Shown here piece by piece: positions 48,771-57,052 of a stretch of DNA of 64,000 bases. This DNA comes from Chloroflexota bacterium (GTDB lineage: Bacteria > Chloroflexota > UBA11872): the NCBI GenBank assembly GCA_022821645.1, contig JAJEDE010000002.1:102903-166902 (forward strand), given 5' to 3'. The notes beneath the pieces were generated by a model. The model did no database searches. It worked only from the letters and a program-made list of their open reading frames with translations, and had not been told where the DNA came from. Numbering within the stretch: position 1 is the first letter of the stretch; every line of letters starts with the position of its first letter. The translations under genes and the position numbers were made by a program.

Positions 48771-50093
48771 ATGGCAATCGTGATCGTCCTGGCCTTCGTA
48801 CTCGTCCCCCTGGTGCTGACCGCGGCCCTCACCCCCGTCGCCCTCGCCCTGTTCCCCCGCTTTCGCTCCCGCGAGTCCAAGCCCCAAACCAGCCAGGTCG
48901 CCTTCGCCACCCGCACCAGTAGCCGGCTGCCTCTCGTCGGCGGCCCGGTCATGGCTCTGGCGCTCGTCATCGGTGTGACTTTCCACCCGGACGCCCCCCT
49001 CTGGCCGCTTGCCGCCGTCGCCGGCTTCTTCGCCTTCGGTTTCATCGACGACCTCGCCAAGACATTCCGCGGCCGCGGCATCGGCGAAGGCCTCTACTTC
49101 GCCGTGATCGTCCTGCTCTCGCTCGCTGCCACAGCCCTGATCCTCAGCCGCGACTTCCACAACCTCGACTCCCTCACACCCTTCGCCCTGGCGACCCACC
49201 TCGGTACGGATGCGCTGGTTCCACTGGGAGCCTGGTATTTCGTCCTGATCCTCGGCACCGCCCTCGCCGCCGGCTTCAGCGACGGCATGGATGGCCTCAC
49301 CGCCGGCGCATCCACCATCCTCATGGCTGGCCTCTGGCTCGCCGCCGGCCCCGTTTCCGGCGTCTGGGCCGGACTCACCGCCGCCGGCGCCGGCGGCGCC
49401 CTGGTCTGGAACCTCCCCTCCCGCTGGTCGCCCTCTGCCCGCGACAGACCCCGCCGCGCCCGCGCCTACATCGGCGACAGCGGAGCTCTCACCCTCGGCG
49501 CAACCATGGCCGTCGCCGCCATCGTCGCCGGCTACGACCTCCTCTGGCCCCTCATCGCCGCCCCTCTCCTCCTCGAAGGCTTCTCATCCCTCATCCAGGT
49601 CAAGATCCTCATCCCCCTCATCCGCCGCCTCGTCGATCCCCGCACCCAGGACGGCGCCCCGCTCCCGCATCAGTGCTTTTCGCTTCCGTTGCTGGCGGTG
49701 CCGCTCCATTACCACTGGGAACTCCTCGGCATCAATCGGCGCACCATCGTCTTTCTCTTCTGGGTCGCCTCACTCCTCGCATCCGCGGCCGGAGTCATCG
49801 CGGTTCACGTCGCCGCCGCCACCGTCCCCGCCCTCATCCTCTGCGGCGCCGTCGGCCTTGCTTTCTGGCTCGCCGCCATGTGGCTCCGCCCCGCCTTCCT
49901 CCAGGTTGAAGACGACGCGGTCTCCGTCATGCACGGCCGTCCGCTCCAACTCGGCCCGCTTCGCCTCTTCCGACACCTCGACACGATCCATGACCCCCAC
50001 CTGGTCGAAGTCGTCCTCAGCGCCGATCTCGCCGGTCAACCCAGGAACGCTTACGCCCTGTCCCAATGGATCGCCGAGGTCCGCCGTCCCTAG
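48771..50093 (+). CDS. mraY: MraY-like phospho-sugar transferase with C-terminal extension
   Basis: Polyprenyl-phosphate phospho-MurNAc-pentapeptide transferase family, making lipid I at the inner face of the membrane. 440 residues, about ten helices. Catalytic Asp pair in GFIDDLAK (~93-94), GFSDGMDGLTAG, and third Asp in YIGDSGALTLG. The MraY-specific histidine motif is HYHWEL instead of HHHFE. MurF is encoded two genes downstream, which supports the MraY role. After the last helix an ~80-residue soluble tail (FLQVEDDAVSVMHGRPLQL onward) is present that standard MraY lacks. Confidence 0.82.
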   Translation: MAIVIVLAFVLVPLVLTAALTPVALALFPRFRSRESKPQTSQVAFATRTSSRLPLVGGPVMALALVIGVTFHPDAPLWPLAAVAGFFAFGFIDDLAKTFRGRGIGEGLYFAVIVLLSLAATALILSRDFHNLDSLTPFALATHLGTDALVPLGAWYFVLILGTALAAGFSDGMDGLTAGASTILMAGLWLAAGPVSGVWAGLTAAGAGGALVWNLPSRWSPSARDRPRRARAYIGDSGALTLGATMAVAAIVAGYDLLWPLIAAPLLLEGFSSLIQVKILIPLIRRLVDPRTQDGAPLPHQCFSLPLLAVPLHYHWELLGINRRTIVFLFWVASLLASAAGVIAVHVAAATVPALILCGAVGLAFWLAAMWLRPAFLQVEDDAVSVMHGRPLQLGPLRLFRHLDTIHDPHLVEVVLSADLAGQPRNAYALSQWIAEVRRP

Positions 50094-50097
50094 CGCC

Positions 50098-51150
50098 ATG
50101 ACGAACCCCGACGTTCCCCACGATCTCCGCACAGCCATCACGGCCGGCCTCGGCAGCGCACCCGCCCCCTGGCGCCCCATGGCCACCGACGGCCGCCACC
50201 GCCTCTGGGTGGTCGAAACTCAACCCCACCCCGTCGTCGTCAAGGGCTACCTGCCGGGCATCGACGTCTACTACGCCCACCGCTGGCGCCGCGAGGAACG
50301 CGCCCTCGACCTCCTCCACCGCTACGCCCCCGGCCTCGCCCCCCAACCCCTGGCCGCCGCCCACGCCCCCGGCCAATGGGCCGCCCTCGCCATGCAACAC
50401 GTCGGCCACCGCTCCCTCGCCGACAGCCTTTCGACCACATCTGAATCCGAAAAGGCACGGTCCCTCCGCACCGCCCTCGAGGCCTACCGCCGCTTCCAGG
50501 CCATCACCCAACCCTTCGGCCCCATGCTCCGCGCCCTCGCCTACCAGTCCGACCTCGACCGCATCACCCGCCGCACCCTCGAACGCCGCTACGCCTCCGC
50601 CTTCGTCCGCCTGCCCGATCCCACGGCCAGCCCGGCGCCCACGGCCTCCCCCCAACGCACCGCCCCCGCCGCGCCCTGGGACCTGGTCGACACCCTCATC
50701 AAGCCCCTCCTCAACAGCCCCCGCCGCATCGTCCACAACGGCTTCTCGCCCCTGAACCTCATCTGGAACAACGACCGCCTCGTCGTCATCGACTGGGAAA
50801 CCCTCGCCGTAGCCCCACCCGAAATCGACTTCGCCGACCTCCTCACCTTCCCCGGCTGGGGATCACCAGACCGCGCAGCCCAAATGTCCGCCACCGTAGT
50901 CGCCGACCACCGCCTGCGACTCGACACCTTCTGGGCCGCCGCCGCCGAACGCTCCCTCACCTACGCCGCCACCGCCCACGTCCGCAGCCACCGCCTTCGC
51001 ACCGCCAACCCACCCCTCGCCAACACCTACCGGCAACGCCTCCCCCGCTACCTCGACTGGTTCCACCTGGCCGCTGCGGAACTCATCCCCGACAACCCAA
51101 CCCGAGACCGACTGCGCGACACCGTCGCCGCCCTGCGTCCGAGCACCTGA
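50098..51150 (+). CDS. APH-fold phosphotransferase-like protein, probable pseudokinase
   Basis: A 350-residue protein with the aminoglycoside/choline kinase fold. An N-lobe Lys strand (HPVVVKGY) and WAALAMQHVGHRSLADSL hinge are seen. The catalytic loop, normally HGDxxxxN, reads HNGFSPLN (His ~213), so the catalytic Asp is Gly; the metal-binding Asp in VIDWET is kept. The gene sits 4 nt after the mraY-like gene and 5 nt before murF, so a role in peptidoglycan precursor supply is likely. Cell-wall recycling kinases such as AmgK share this fold, but the lost Asp argues for a binding or regulatory role. Confidence 0.75.
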   Translation: MTNPDVPHDLRTAITAGLGSAPAPWRPMATDGRHRLWVVETQPHPVVVKGYLPGIDVYYAHRWRREERALDLLHRYAPGLAPQPLAAAHAPGQWAALAMQHVGHRSLADSLSTTSESEKARSLRTALEAYRRFQAITQPFGPMLRALAYQSDLDRITRRTLERRYASAFVRLPDPTASPAPTASPQRTAPAAPWDLVDTLIKPLLNSPRRIVHNGFSPLNLIWNNDRLVVIDWETLAVAPPEIDFADLLTFPGWGSPDRAAQMSATVVADHRLRLDTFWAAAAERSLTYAATAHVRSHRLRTANPPLANTYRQRLPRYLDWFHLAAAELIPDNPTRDRLRDTVAALRPST

Positions 51151-51155
51151 CCGCC

Positions 51156-52550
51156 ATGTTCAAGCTTTCCGACGTCTATGCGGCGGCCGACAAGCCATTC
51201 CCGCCTGGCACCGCCAACCCCGACATCCCCGCCGCCCACTTCGACAGCCGCCGCATCCAACCCGGCATGCTCTTCGTCGCCCTGCCCGGCGCCCGCGTCG
51301 ACGGCAACGACTACATCGGCGATGCCCTCAGCCGCGGCGCCGCCGCAACCCTGGGCAGCCGTGTCGACCCCGAACACCCCACCTGGCGGCAGGTAACCGC
51401 TCCCGACGCCCTCGCCGCCTTCCAGCAACTCGCCCGCGGTCTCCGCGACCGCTCCCAAGCCGCATTCGTCGGCGTCACCGGCAGCAACGGCAAAACCTCC
51501 ACCAAGCAGGCCCTCGCCGCCGCCCTCGGCGCGCACGGCCTCACCCTCGCCACCGACCGCAGCGAGAACACCGACGTCGGAGTCCCCACCACCCTCTCCC
51601 GGCTGCTCCCCGACCACCGCTTCGCCGTCATCGAAATGGGCGCGCAGATCCGCGGCGAAATCGAGTCCTACTGCCGCGTCGCCGCCCCTGACGCCGCCGT
51701 CATCACCAGCATTTCCGGCGCCCACATCGGCCTCTTCGGCTCCATCGAGAACATCGTCCAGGCCAAATCCGAACTCCTCACAGCCCTGACTGACGACGCC
51801 CCGGCCATCCTCCCCGCCGACAGTGGCTGGCTCCCCCAACTCCGTGCCCGCGCCCCCGGCCCCATCCTCACCTTCGGCCGCGACTCAGCCGCCGACGTCG
51901 TCGTCTCAAGCCAGGTCACCCTCGACGGCACAACCGTTTCGCTCCAAACGCCCGAAGGTCCCGGCCAGGTCCACGCCCCCGGAATCGCCGGCCCCATCGA
52001 CCTCGTATTCGGCGCCGCCACCGCCGCCGTTCTAGCCCTCGGTCTGGACCTGCAACCCTCGCTCGACGCCCTGCAAACCTTCCAACCCGCGCCCCACCGC
52101 ATGGCCCTCCGCCGCACCCCCGCCGGCGCCACCCTCCTCGACGACACCTACAACGCCAACGCCGCCTCCATGCTCGCCGCCCTCGACACCCTCGCTCTGC
52201 TGCCGGTCGAAGGCCGCCGCATCGCCGTCCTCGGCGACATGCTTGAGCTAGGCGACGAATCCCCGCACGACCACCTTCAAGTCGGCCGCGCCGCCGTCGG
52301 CGCCGACACCCTCATCGCCATCGGCCAGGACGCCGCCGGAATCGCCGAGGGCGCGCAACAGGCCGGCCTACCAGGCGAGCGCGTGGTCCTGCTCTCAGCC
52401 ACCCTCGAAGACCCCGACTCACTCAGCGCCGCCCGCGAATCCCTCGAGGCCCACCTCCGCGACACCCTCAAACCAACCGACGCCGTCCTCCTCAAAGCCA
52501 GCAACGGCATCGGTCTCGGCCCAATCGCCGACGCCCTCACCCAGTCCTAA
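51156..52550 (+). CDS. murF: UDP-MurNAc-tripeptide-D-alanyl-D-alanine ligase
   Basis: Adds D-Ala-D-Ala to the peptidoglycan precursor in the cytosol. 464 residues from ATG 51156. Mur-ligase ATP loop GVTGSNGKTSTKQAL, central AVIEMGAQIRGEI and SISGAHIGLFGSIENI, and C-terminal DDTYNANAASMLAALDTL are all standard MurF blocks. Encoded right after the MraY-like protein and the APH-fold protein; the other mur genes lie outside the window. Confidence 0.95.
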   Translation: MFKLSDVYAAADKPFPPGTANPDIPAAHFDSRRIQPGMLFVALPGARVDGNDYIGDALSRGAAATLGSRVDPEHPTWRQVTAPDALAAFQQLARGLRDRSQAAFVGVTGSNGKTSTKQALAAALGAHGLTLATDRSENTDVGVPTTLSRLLPDHRFAVIEMGAQIRGEIESYCRVAAPDAAVITSISGAHIGLFGSIENIVQAKSELLTALTDDAPAILPADSGWLPQLRARAPGPILTFGRDSAADVVVSSQVTLDGTTVSLQTPEGPGQVHAPGIAGPIDLVFGAATAAVLALGLDLQPSLDALQTFQPAPHRMALRRTPAGATLLDDTYNANAASMLAALDTLALLPVEGRRIAVLGDMLELGDESPHDHLQVGRAAVGADTLIAIGQDAAGIAEGAQQAGLPGERVVLLSATLEDPDSLSAARESLEAHLRDTLKPTDAVLLKASNGIGLGPIADALTQS

Positions 52551-53034
52551 CCTCGGCCCGTCAGCCCCAACTCAGCAACCCTTGCACAACCCGAGGGACA
52601 CGCAGCCTCTTCACCCTCGCCAAGGGGAGAGGAGAATTCTGGCGCCTGTGCCAGAAGAAGGTGAGGGGTCGTCCGGGCAACCAACGACGGGTTACGCAGA
52701 GGTCTCTCTCCTGGGAGGCCTTTGCTTACCCGAGGGATGGGTGGGCGGTGTCAATCTCTTCAAGACGACGCCGCTCTTTCCCCTCTCCTGGGAGACCTTT
52801 GCACAACGCCCTTCCCCCTCAGAGGAGCCGCCGTCTTATTCCCTCTCCCTGGCAGGGAGAGGGCTAGGGTGAGGGTCGAAAGCCCGGAATCCCTCCCAAG
52901 CCCCGAGCCAACCACGCCGCCCCCCTCGCCGCCGCCGTTCTTCCCCTCTCCTGAGGAATAGACAAGGGGTCTTCCGGGCAACCAACTACGGGTTACGCAG
53001 CCAGCTCAACCCAGATCGAAATCCCAGCCCCCGC
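52551..53034. repeat. Mosaic of repeat families A and C, no gene
   Basis: A 484-nt convergent gap filled with pieces of mobile-looking repeats. Recurrent units: TTGCACAACCCGAGGGA-like ends (~52579), a GTCGTCCGGGCAACCAAC block (~52669) and its near-copy (~52970), both followed by GGGTTACGCAG; AGACCTTTGCACAAC (~52792); and a family A palindrome (52841-52875). Three broken copies of the element seen intact at 56122-56240 appear to be nested here. No coding potential is recognised. Confidence 0.75.
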
Positions 53035-53985
53035 CTACAACTCCAGCGGCGCGCTCCTCGAAGGCGCCGGCGGCGGAGCCGCCGCCTTCCCCGCCTTCGC
53101 CGCCCGCCGCTGCTCCAGGCGCTCTTTCCTGGCTTCCTCGTCGCGGTAGTTCCGGATCCAGGTCGACGAAAACTCATCCATCCCGTGCACCAGGTTCGCC
53201 GCCAGCACCGCGTGTCGCGTTTCCTTGTGCGTCATGTCCAGGATCGCCGCCGTAAGGCCCGCTTCGATTGCCATCAGCAACGCCGCGGCGTTCAACGGTC
53301 GCCGGTTCGGCAGCCCGAACGACACGTTGCTCAGCCCGATGCTCATATTCACCCCGTCCTCTTCGGCCAGGATGTGAATCGCCTGGATCAGGCCGGGGCC
53401 GTACGTGTCGCTCGCCCCGATCGGCAGGCACACCGGATCGATGATGATGTCCTCCGGCTTGACCCCGTGCTCGCCCGCCGCCGCAATCAGGTCCCGCGCG
53501 TTCTCCACGCGCTCCTCGGCGGTCTCCGGCATCGCCGCCCCGCCCTTGGTACACATCCCGATCATCGCCGCCCCGTGCTCCGCGATCGCCGGCAGCAACT
53601 CGTCCATGTACTCCGCCTCAAACGGCACCGAATTGACGATCGGCCGCCCCTCCGCCACTTCCAGCCCGGCCAGCAGCACGTCCACCGTGTAGCTGTCCAC
53701 GCTCACCGGAACCTCCACCGCCTCCTGCACCGCCCGCACCGCGTCCCGCATCTTTCGTTCTTCGATGTCGTGATGCGGATCGCCCGTATTCACGTCAATC
53801 ACCCGCGCTCCGGCCCGCACCTGCCGCCTGGCGTCCCGTTGCACGTACGCCCAGTTGCCCGTGTCGTACGCCCGCTGCAAGCGCGGCTTGTTCGTCGGGT
53901 TCAACCGCTCCCCAATGGGCGTAAACGGCCCTTCACGGCTGACCACGACCTCCAGCCCGTCGCGGCCTCGCAAAACAGTATTCAC
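53035..53985 (-). CDS. Pterin-dependent (methyltetrahydrofolate) methyltransferase
   Basis: A 316-residue TIM-barrel protein of the pterin-binding family, closest to methyl-THF:corrinoid/iron-sulfur protein methyltransferases (AcsE-like) and the methyl-THF domain of MetH. Blocks: FTPIGERLNPTNKPR, GARVIDVNTGDPHHD, PVSVDSYTVDVLLAGL, IIDPVCLPIG and SIGLSNVSFGLPNR. The C-terminus is a charged, Ala/Pro-rich tail. Start GTG 53985. It lies 100 nt downstream of folP on the same strand. The corrinoid partner is not in the window. Confidence 0.85.
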   Translation of the reverse strand: MNTVLRGRDGLEVVVSREGPFTPIGERLNPTNKPRLQRAYDTGNWAYVQRDARRQVRAGARVIDVNTGDPHHDIEERKMRDAVRAVQEAVEVPVSVDSYTVDVLLAGLEVAEGRPIVNSVPFEAEYMDELLPAIAEHGAAMIGMCTKGGAAMPETAEERVENARDLIAAAGEHGVKPEDIIIDPVCLPIGASDTYGPGLIQAIHILAEEDGVNMSIGLSNVSFGLPNRRPLNAAALLMAIEAGLTAAILDMTHKETRHAVLAANLVHGMDEFSSTWIRNYRDEEARKERLEQRRAAKAGKAAAPPPAPSRSAPLEL

Positions 53986-54085
53986 AGAACGTCAAACCTC
54001 ACAGATGGCACGGAAAACCCAGGGCCAGGCTCGGGCGGCCAAAAAGCATACGCCCGCCACCCGCCCCCTTCAACGTGGGGCGGCT

Positions 54086-54970
54086 TCATGCGGAATCCCG
54101 AAACAACGCATCCGCCACCGCCAGCGCCCGCCGCGTCGCCCCCACATCATGCACCCGCACCATGTCCGCGCCGTTCGCCACCGCCGCCACCGCCGCCGCC
54201 AGCGACCCTTCCAGCCGGTCGGCAGGCGCCTGCCCGGTCAATTCACCAATGAACGACTTCCGCGACACCCCCACCAAGAGCGGCAAGCCGACTCCGCGCA
54301 GCGCCTCCAGATTCCGCAGCAGCTCCACGTTCTGCGCCGGCGTCTTCCCGAACCCAACTCCGGGATCAAAGATCAGCGCCTGCTGCGCAATCCCCGCCGC
54401 TAGCGCCGCATCCACCAGCGCCTGCCCTTCCCGCATCACATCCCCTGCCACGTCGCCATACCGCACCCCCCGGTACTGCCCGCCCAGCGCCGTCGCCACC
54501 GCCCGCGCCCGCCGGCTGTGCATCAGCACCACTGGAACCCCTGTCCCCGCCGCAAGCTCGCTCATTTCCGGATCGTCCCGCAGCCCGCTCACGTCGTTGA
54601 TCGCGTCCGCGCCCGCCACGATGGCCCGCTCCGCCACCACCGCCTTGCGCGTATCGATCGAAATCGGCATCTCCAGATCCTGCGCTCGCACCGCCTCGAT
54701 CGCCGGCAGCACCCGCGCCAACTCCGTTTCGGCGTCCACCGGTGCGGCTCCCGGCCGCGTCGACTCCCCGCCGATATCAATCACGTCCGGCTCCTCGTCC
54801 ACCAGCTCCCGCACCCGCCGCTCCAGCGCCCCTCGATCGGCCGCCACCCCGTCCCCGCTGAACGAGTCCGGCGTCGCGTTCAGCACCCCCATCACATACG
54901 TCCGCGCGCCCCACGCAAACTCGCGCGTCCCAATCCGCAGGCTCGCGGCCTTTTCTACCTGCACAAGCAC
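54086..54970 (-). CDS. folP: Dihydropteroate synthase
   Basis: Condenses p-aminobenzoate with hydroxymethyl-dihydropterin diphosphate in folate synthesis; target of sulfonamides. About 294 residues from GTG 54970 (GTG 54964 also possible; the longer upstream frame is not conserved). VMGVLNATPDSFSGDG, IDIGGESTRPGA, ISIDTRKAVV, INDVSG and LIFDPGVGFGKT are all in place. It precedes the pterin-binding methyltransferase, giving a small folate/one-carbon unit. Confidence 0.93.
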   Translation of the reverse strand: MLVQVEKAASLRIGTREFAWGARTYVMGVLNATPDSFSGDGVAADRGALERRVRELVDEEPDVIDIGGESTRPGAAPVDAETELARVLPAIEAVRAQDLEMPISIDTRKAVVAERAIVAGADAINDVSGLRDDPEMSELAAGTGVPVVLMHSRRARAVATALGGQYRGVRYGDVAGDVMREGQALVDAALAAGIAQQALIFDPGVGFGKTPAQNVELLRNLEALRGVGLPLLVGVSRKSFIGELTGQAPADRLEGSLAAAVAAVANGADMVRVHDVGATRRALAVADALFRDSA

Positions 54971-55033
54971 CCGCTGACAGGCGATACTGGGTACAACGCG
55001 ACGGAGTATTGCACCAGGCTCAGGATCCTCCCT

Positions 55034-55513
55034 TTGAACGCCAAACACGACTCTCAAATCGAATCGCGCCGCTCACTCCTCCGCTTGGCCGGCCTCGGCG
55101 CGCCGCTTCTCCTCACTTTGGCCGCCTGCGGCGAGGCGGAACCCGAACCGGAACCGACACCCGCTCCCGAAATAACCGAAGAGCCCCTCGGCGAAAACCT
55201 TGCCGCCGAGTTGCCCGCCATGCCCGAAATGCGCGCCGGTCGCACCGACCACCTGGAGCGCCGCACCGAAACCGGCCGGTTCGACCGCGCCGTCTACTTC
55301 TCCGAGCTAACCCCCGGCCACGTCCTCAATTACTACCTGGACGAAATGCCCGCCCTTGGTTGGACGGAACTTTCCCGCTCCGAACTCACCGCCCGCGGCG
55401 GCGAACTCGAATACGAAAGCCCCAACGGCACCCAGCACCTCGTCATCAAGGTCGAACGCCGCGCCCGCAACACCTCCTCCGCCGTCCTCGAACTCACCAC
55501 CACCCGCAGCTAA
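55034..55513 (+). CDS. Lipoprotein of unknown function
   Basis: A 159-residue exported lipoprotein. From TTG 55034 it has an Arg pair (ESRRSLLRLAGLG), a hydrophobic core and a lipobox LAAC, followed by an acidic Glu/Pro linker (EAEPEPEPTPAPE). The mature ~110 residues look like a small alpha/beta domain (AVYFSELTPGHVLNYYLDEMPALGW). AGGA lies about 8 nt before the TTG; no ATG fits. It is divergent from folP with no gap to spare. Confidence 0.75.
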   Translation: MNAKHDSQIESRRSLLRLAGLGAPLLLTLAACGEAEPEPEPTPAPEITEEPLGENLAAELPAMPEMRAGRTDHLERRTETGRFDRAVYFSELTPGHVLNYYLDEMPALGWTELSRSELTARGGELEYESPNGTQHLVIKVERRARNTSSAVLELTTTRS

Positions 55514-55550
55514 CGCCAACCAACCCGCCGACCGTCCGCCCACCGAACCC

Positions 55551-55600
55551 CGTTCGTGGTGAGCCGGGCCGAAGTCTTTCGGAGGCCCGTGTCGAACCAC
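55551..55600. repeat. Palindromic repeat, family B
   Basis: CGTTCGTGGTGAGCC ... TCGAACCAC with inner arms GGGCC/GGCCC. Related units at 57529-57570, 59075-59124, 59131-59204 and 60646-60697. It occupies the intergenic space after the lipoprotein gene; the rest of that gap (to 55707) is low-complexity C/T-rich DNA. Confidence 0.85.
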
Positions 55601-55707
55601 CCCGCGCCTACGCTCTCAAGCCTCGCAGACCCTCCCATCCCCTCTTCTCTCCCCGCCTCCTCTCTTCCTCTTTCTCACGCCTCTCCCCTCTCCCCTCACT
55701 CCTTCCT

Positions 55708-56106
55708 TTAAGCCACGTCATCCGCCGACATGTGCTTCACCGTCTGCCCCGTCGCCACAAACGTCCGGCTCACCTCCGGCTTCCCGTACGTCCACACGAT
55801 CCGCATCTGCGTATCCCCGTCATTCCAGAACCGGTGATGCGCCCCTTCCGGAATCCACACGTGATCGAACGGCTGCAGCGTCAACTGCTCCCCGTCGATC
55901 TCCGCCGTCGCCACCCCCTCCACGCACGTAATGCACTCCTCCGTGTCGTGAAAGTGCAGCGGCAGCCCGGCCCCCGGCGCCATGATCGTCATGCCTGTCG
56001 AGACGTTCTGCGCCCCCTTCGCCCCGCTCATCAGCGGAATACTCCGCACCCCGCCGCCCCGATCAAACACCTCCGCCTCCGACTCCCGAATCAACACGCG
56101 CCCCAT
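55708..56106 (-). CDS. Cupin-domain protein
   Basis: A 132-residue single-domain cupin. The first metal-binding motif reads LHFHDTEECITCVEG (H-x-H-x-E spacing) and the second half has QPFDHVWIPEGAHHRFWN with the closing His. Such proteins bind a metal and act as small dioxygenases, isomerases or sensors; the reaction is unknown. ATG 56106 is preceded by GGGAGGG. A palindromic element (56122-56240) begins just 16 nt upstream of the start and may separate the gene from its promoter. Confidence 0.88.
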   Translation of the reverse strand: MGRVLIRESEAEVFDRGGGVRSIPLMSGAKGAQNVSTGMTIMAPGAGLPLHFHDTEECITCVEGVATAEIDGEQLTLQPFDHVWIPEGAHHRFWNDGDTQMRIVWTYGKPEVSRTFVATGQTVKHMSADDVA

Positions 56107-56121
56107 CACACCCTCCCGCTT

Positions 56122-56240
56122 GAGACCTTTGCAAACCACCCCCGTCCCCGAAGCCGCAGCCTTCTTGCTCCCTCTCCCTGTGAGAGAGGGTTGGGGTGAG
56201 GGTCTTCCGGGCAACCATCCCCGGGTGATGCAAAGATCTC
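56122..56240. mobile_element. Miniature inverted-repeat element, family C
   Basis: A 119-bp unit bounded by inverted ends GAGACCTTTGCA (56122-56133) and TGCAAAGATCTC (56229-56240), matching at 11 of 12 positions. Inside it carries a family A palindrome (56171-56202) and the GGTCTTCCGGGCAACCA block that also occurs twice at 52.5-53.0 kb. It has no coding capacity, as expected of a non-autonomous MITE-like element. Confidence 0.65.
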
Positions 56241-56358
56241 CGCTTGCAAACGGATTTCCGCAAGCCTAACCAACCGTGCCGCGCACGCCTCGGCCCCGCG
56301 CTACCCCATGTCTCTGACTGCGTACGCCGCTTGTGGGCCCTCGCGACAGCATTGCGAT

Positions 56359-56376
56359 TCGCACCTTAAGGTGCGA
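56359..56376. promoter_or_regulatory. Palindromic operator candidate for hicAB
   Basis: A perfect 18-bp palindrome, TCGCACCTTAAGGTGCGA, ending 10 nt before the hicA ATG. HicB-type antitoxins usually repress their own operon by binding inverted repeats here. Confidence 0.55.
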
Positions 56377-56386
56377 TCATCGACCA

Positions 56387-56593
56387 ATGACCAGTCGCGA
56401 GTTCATCCGACGAGCAAGGAGGTATGCCCGTCGAACCGGTCAGGACTTCCATTTCGATCCGGCTCAGGGCAAGGGCAGCCACGGCCGGATCTACCTTGGT
56501 TCCAGGTTCACCACGCTAAAGAAAGGCGACCTCTCCAGGGGACTCGTTGCCGCCATGCTGCGTCAGCTTGAGATCGACCGAAAGGACTTCTGA
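56387..56593 (+). CDS. hicA: HicA-type toxin (mRNA interferase)
   Basis: A 68-residue HicA-like protein with a dsRBD-type fold; family members cleave mRNA at the ribosome. The catalytic His region appears as GKGSHGRIYLG, preceded by a basic helix (EFIRRARRYARRTG) and followed by TTLKKGDLSRGLVAAMLRQLEI, close to the usual length of 60-80. ATG 56387 lies just after a palindromic operator candidate. The antitoxin gene follows after 3 nt. Confidence 0.85.
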   Translation: MTSREFIRRARRYARRTGQDFHFDPAQGKGSHGRIYLGSRFTTLKKGDLSRGLVAAMLRQLEIDRKDF

Positions 56594-56596
56594 ACC

Positions 56597-57025
56597 ATGA
56601 TCTACGAATATCCCTGCATCCTTGAATCCGATGAGGATGGCGGCCTTGTTGCCACTTTCCCGGACGTCCCGGAGGCCGTCACCGGCGGTGCCGACCGGTC
56701 CGAAGTCCTGGCTTTGGCCGAAGATGCGCTCGCGACCGCTTTGGCCGGTTATGTGCACCAGAAGCGGGACATCCCGGAGCCAGGCGTGGCGCTCCCGGGT
56801 CTGGTACGAGTGCCGGTGCCCACCGTCGTTGCCGCAAAACTTGCGCTCTACTCGGCAATGCGAGACCAGCGCATCACCAAGGTTGAACTTGCCCGCAGGC
56901 TTGGCCTCAGCGAGTCCGCCGTTCGCAAGCTCGCCAACCCTGACCACCGTTCCCATGTCAACCAGGTTCAGCGTGCGCTTCGTGCTCTGGGCCGTACGAT
57001 CAAGGTCGAGGTCACCGCCGCCTGA
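56597..57025 (+). CDS. hicB: HicB-type antitoxin
   Basis: A 142-residue antitoxin. The N-terminal partial RNase H-like domain reads YPCILESDEDGGLVATFPDVP, typical of HicB, with ALAEDALATAL helix. The C-terminal half is a helix-turn-helix DNA-binding domain (LARRLGLSESAVRKLANPDHRS). It should bind HicA and repress the operon. Confidence 0.88.
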   Translation: MIYEYPCILESDEDGGLVATFPDVPEAVTGGADRSEVLALAEDALATALAGYVHQKRDIPEPGVALPGLVRVPVPTVVAAKLALYSAMRDQRITKVELARRLGLSESAVRKLANPDHRSHVNQVQRALRALGRTIKVEVTAA

Positions 57026-57052
57026 GCGAATCGCAGCCACGCCTACGGGTCC

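Noticed and set aside
50098..51150. Aminoglycoside resistance kinase
   Set aside because: The catalytic Asp is missing and the gene is embedded between mraY and murF; only the fold is shared.
52551..53034. Possible CRISPR array
   Set aside because: Repeats are unequal in length and spacing, and there are no cas genes; they are fragments of a dispersed element.
53035..53985. Second dihydropteroate synthase
   Set aside because: Motifs fit the methyl-THF methyltransferase branch, and a true folP lies next to it.
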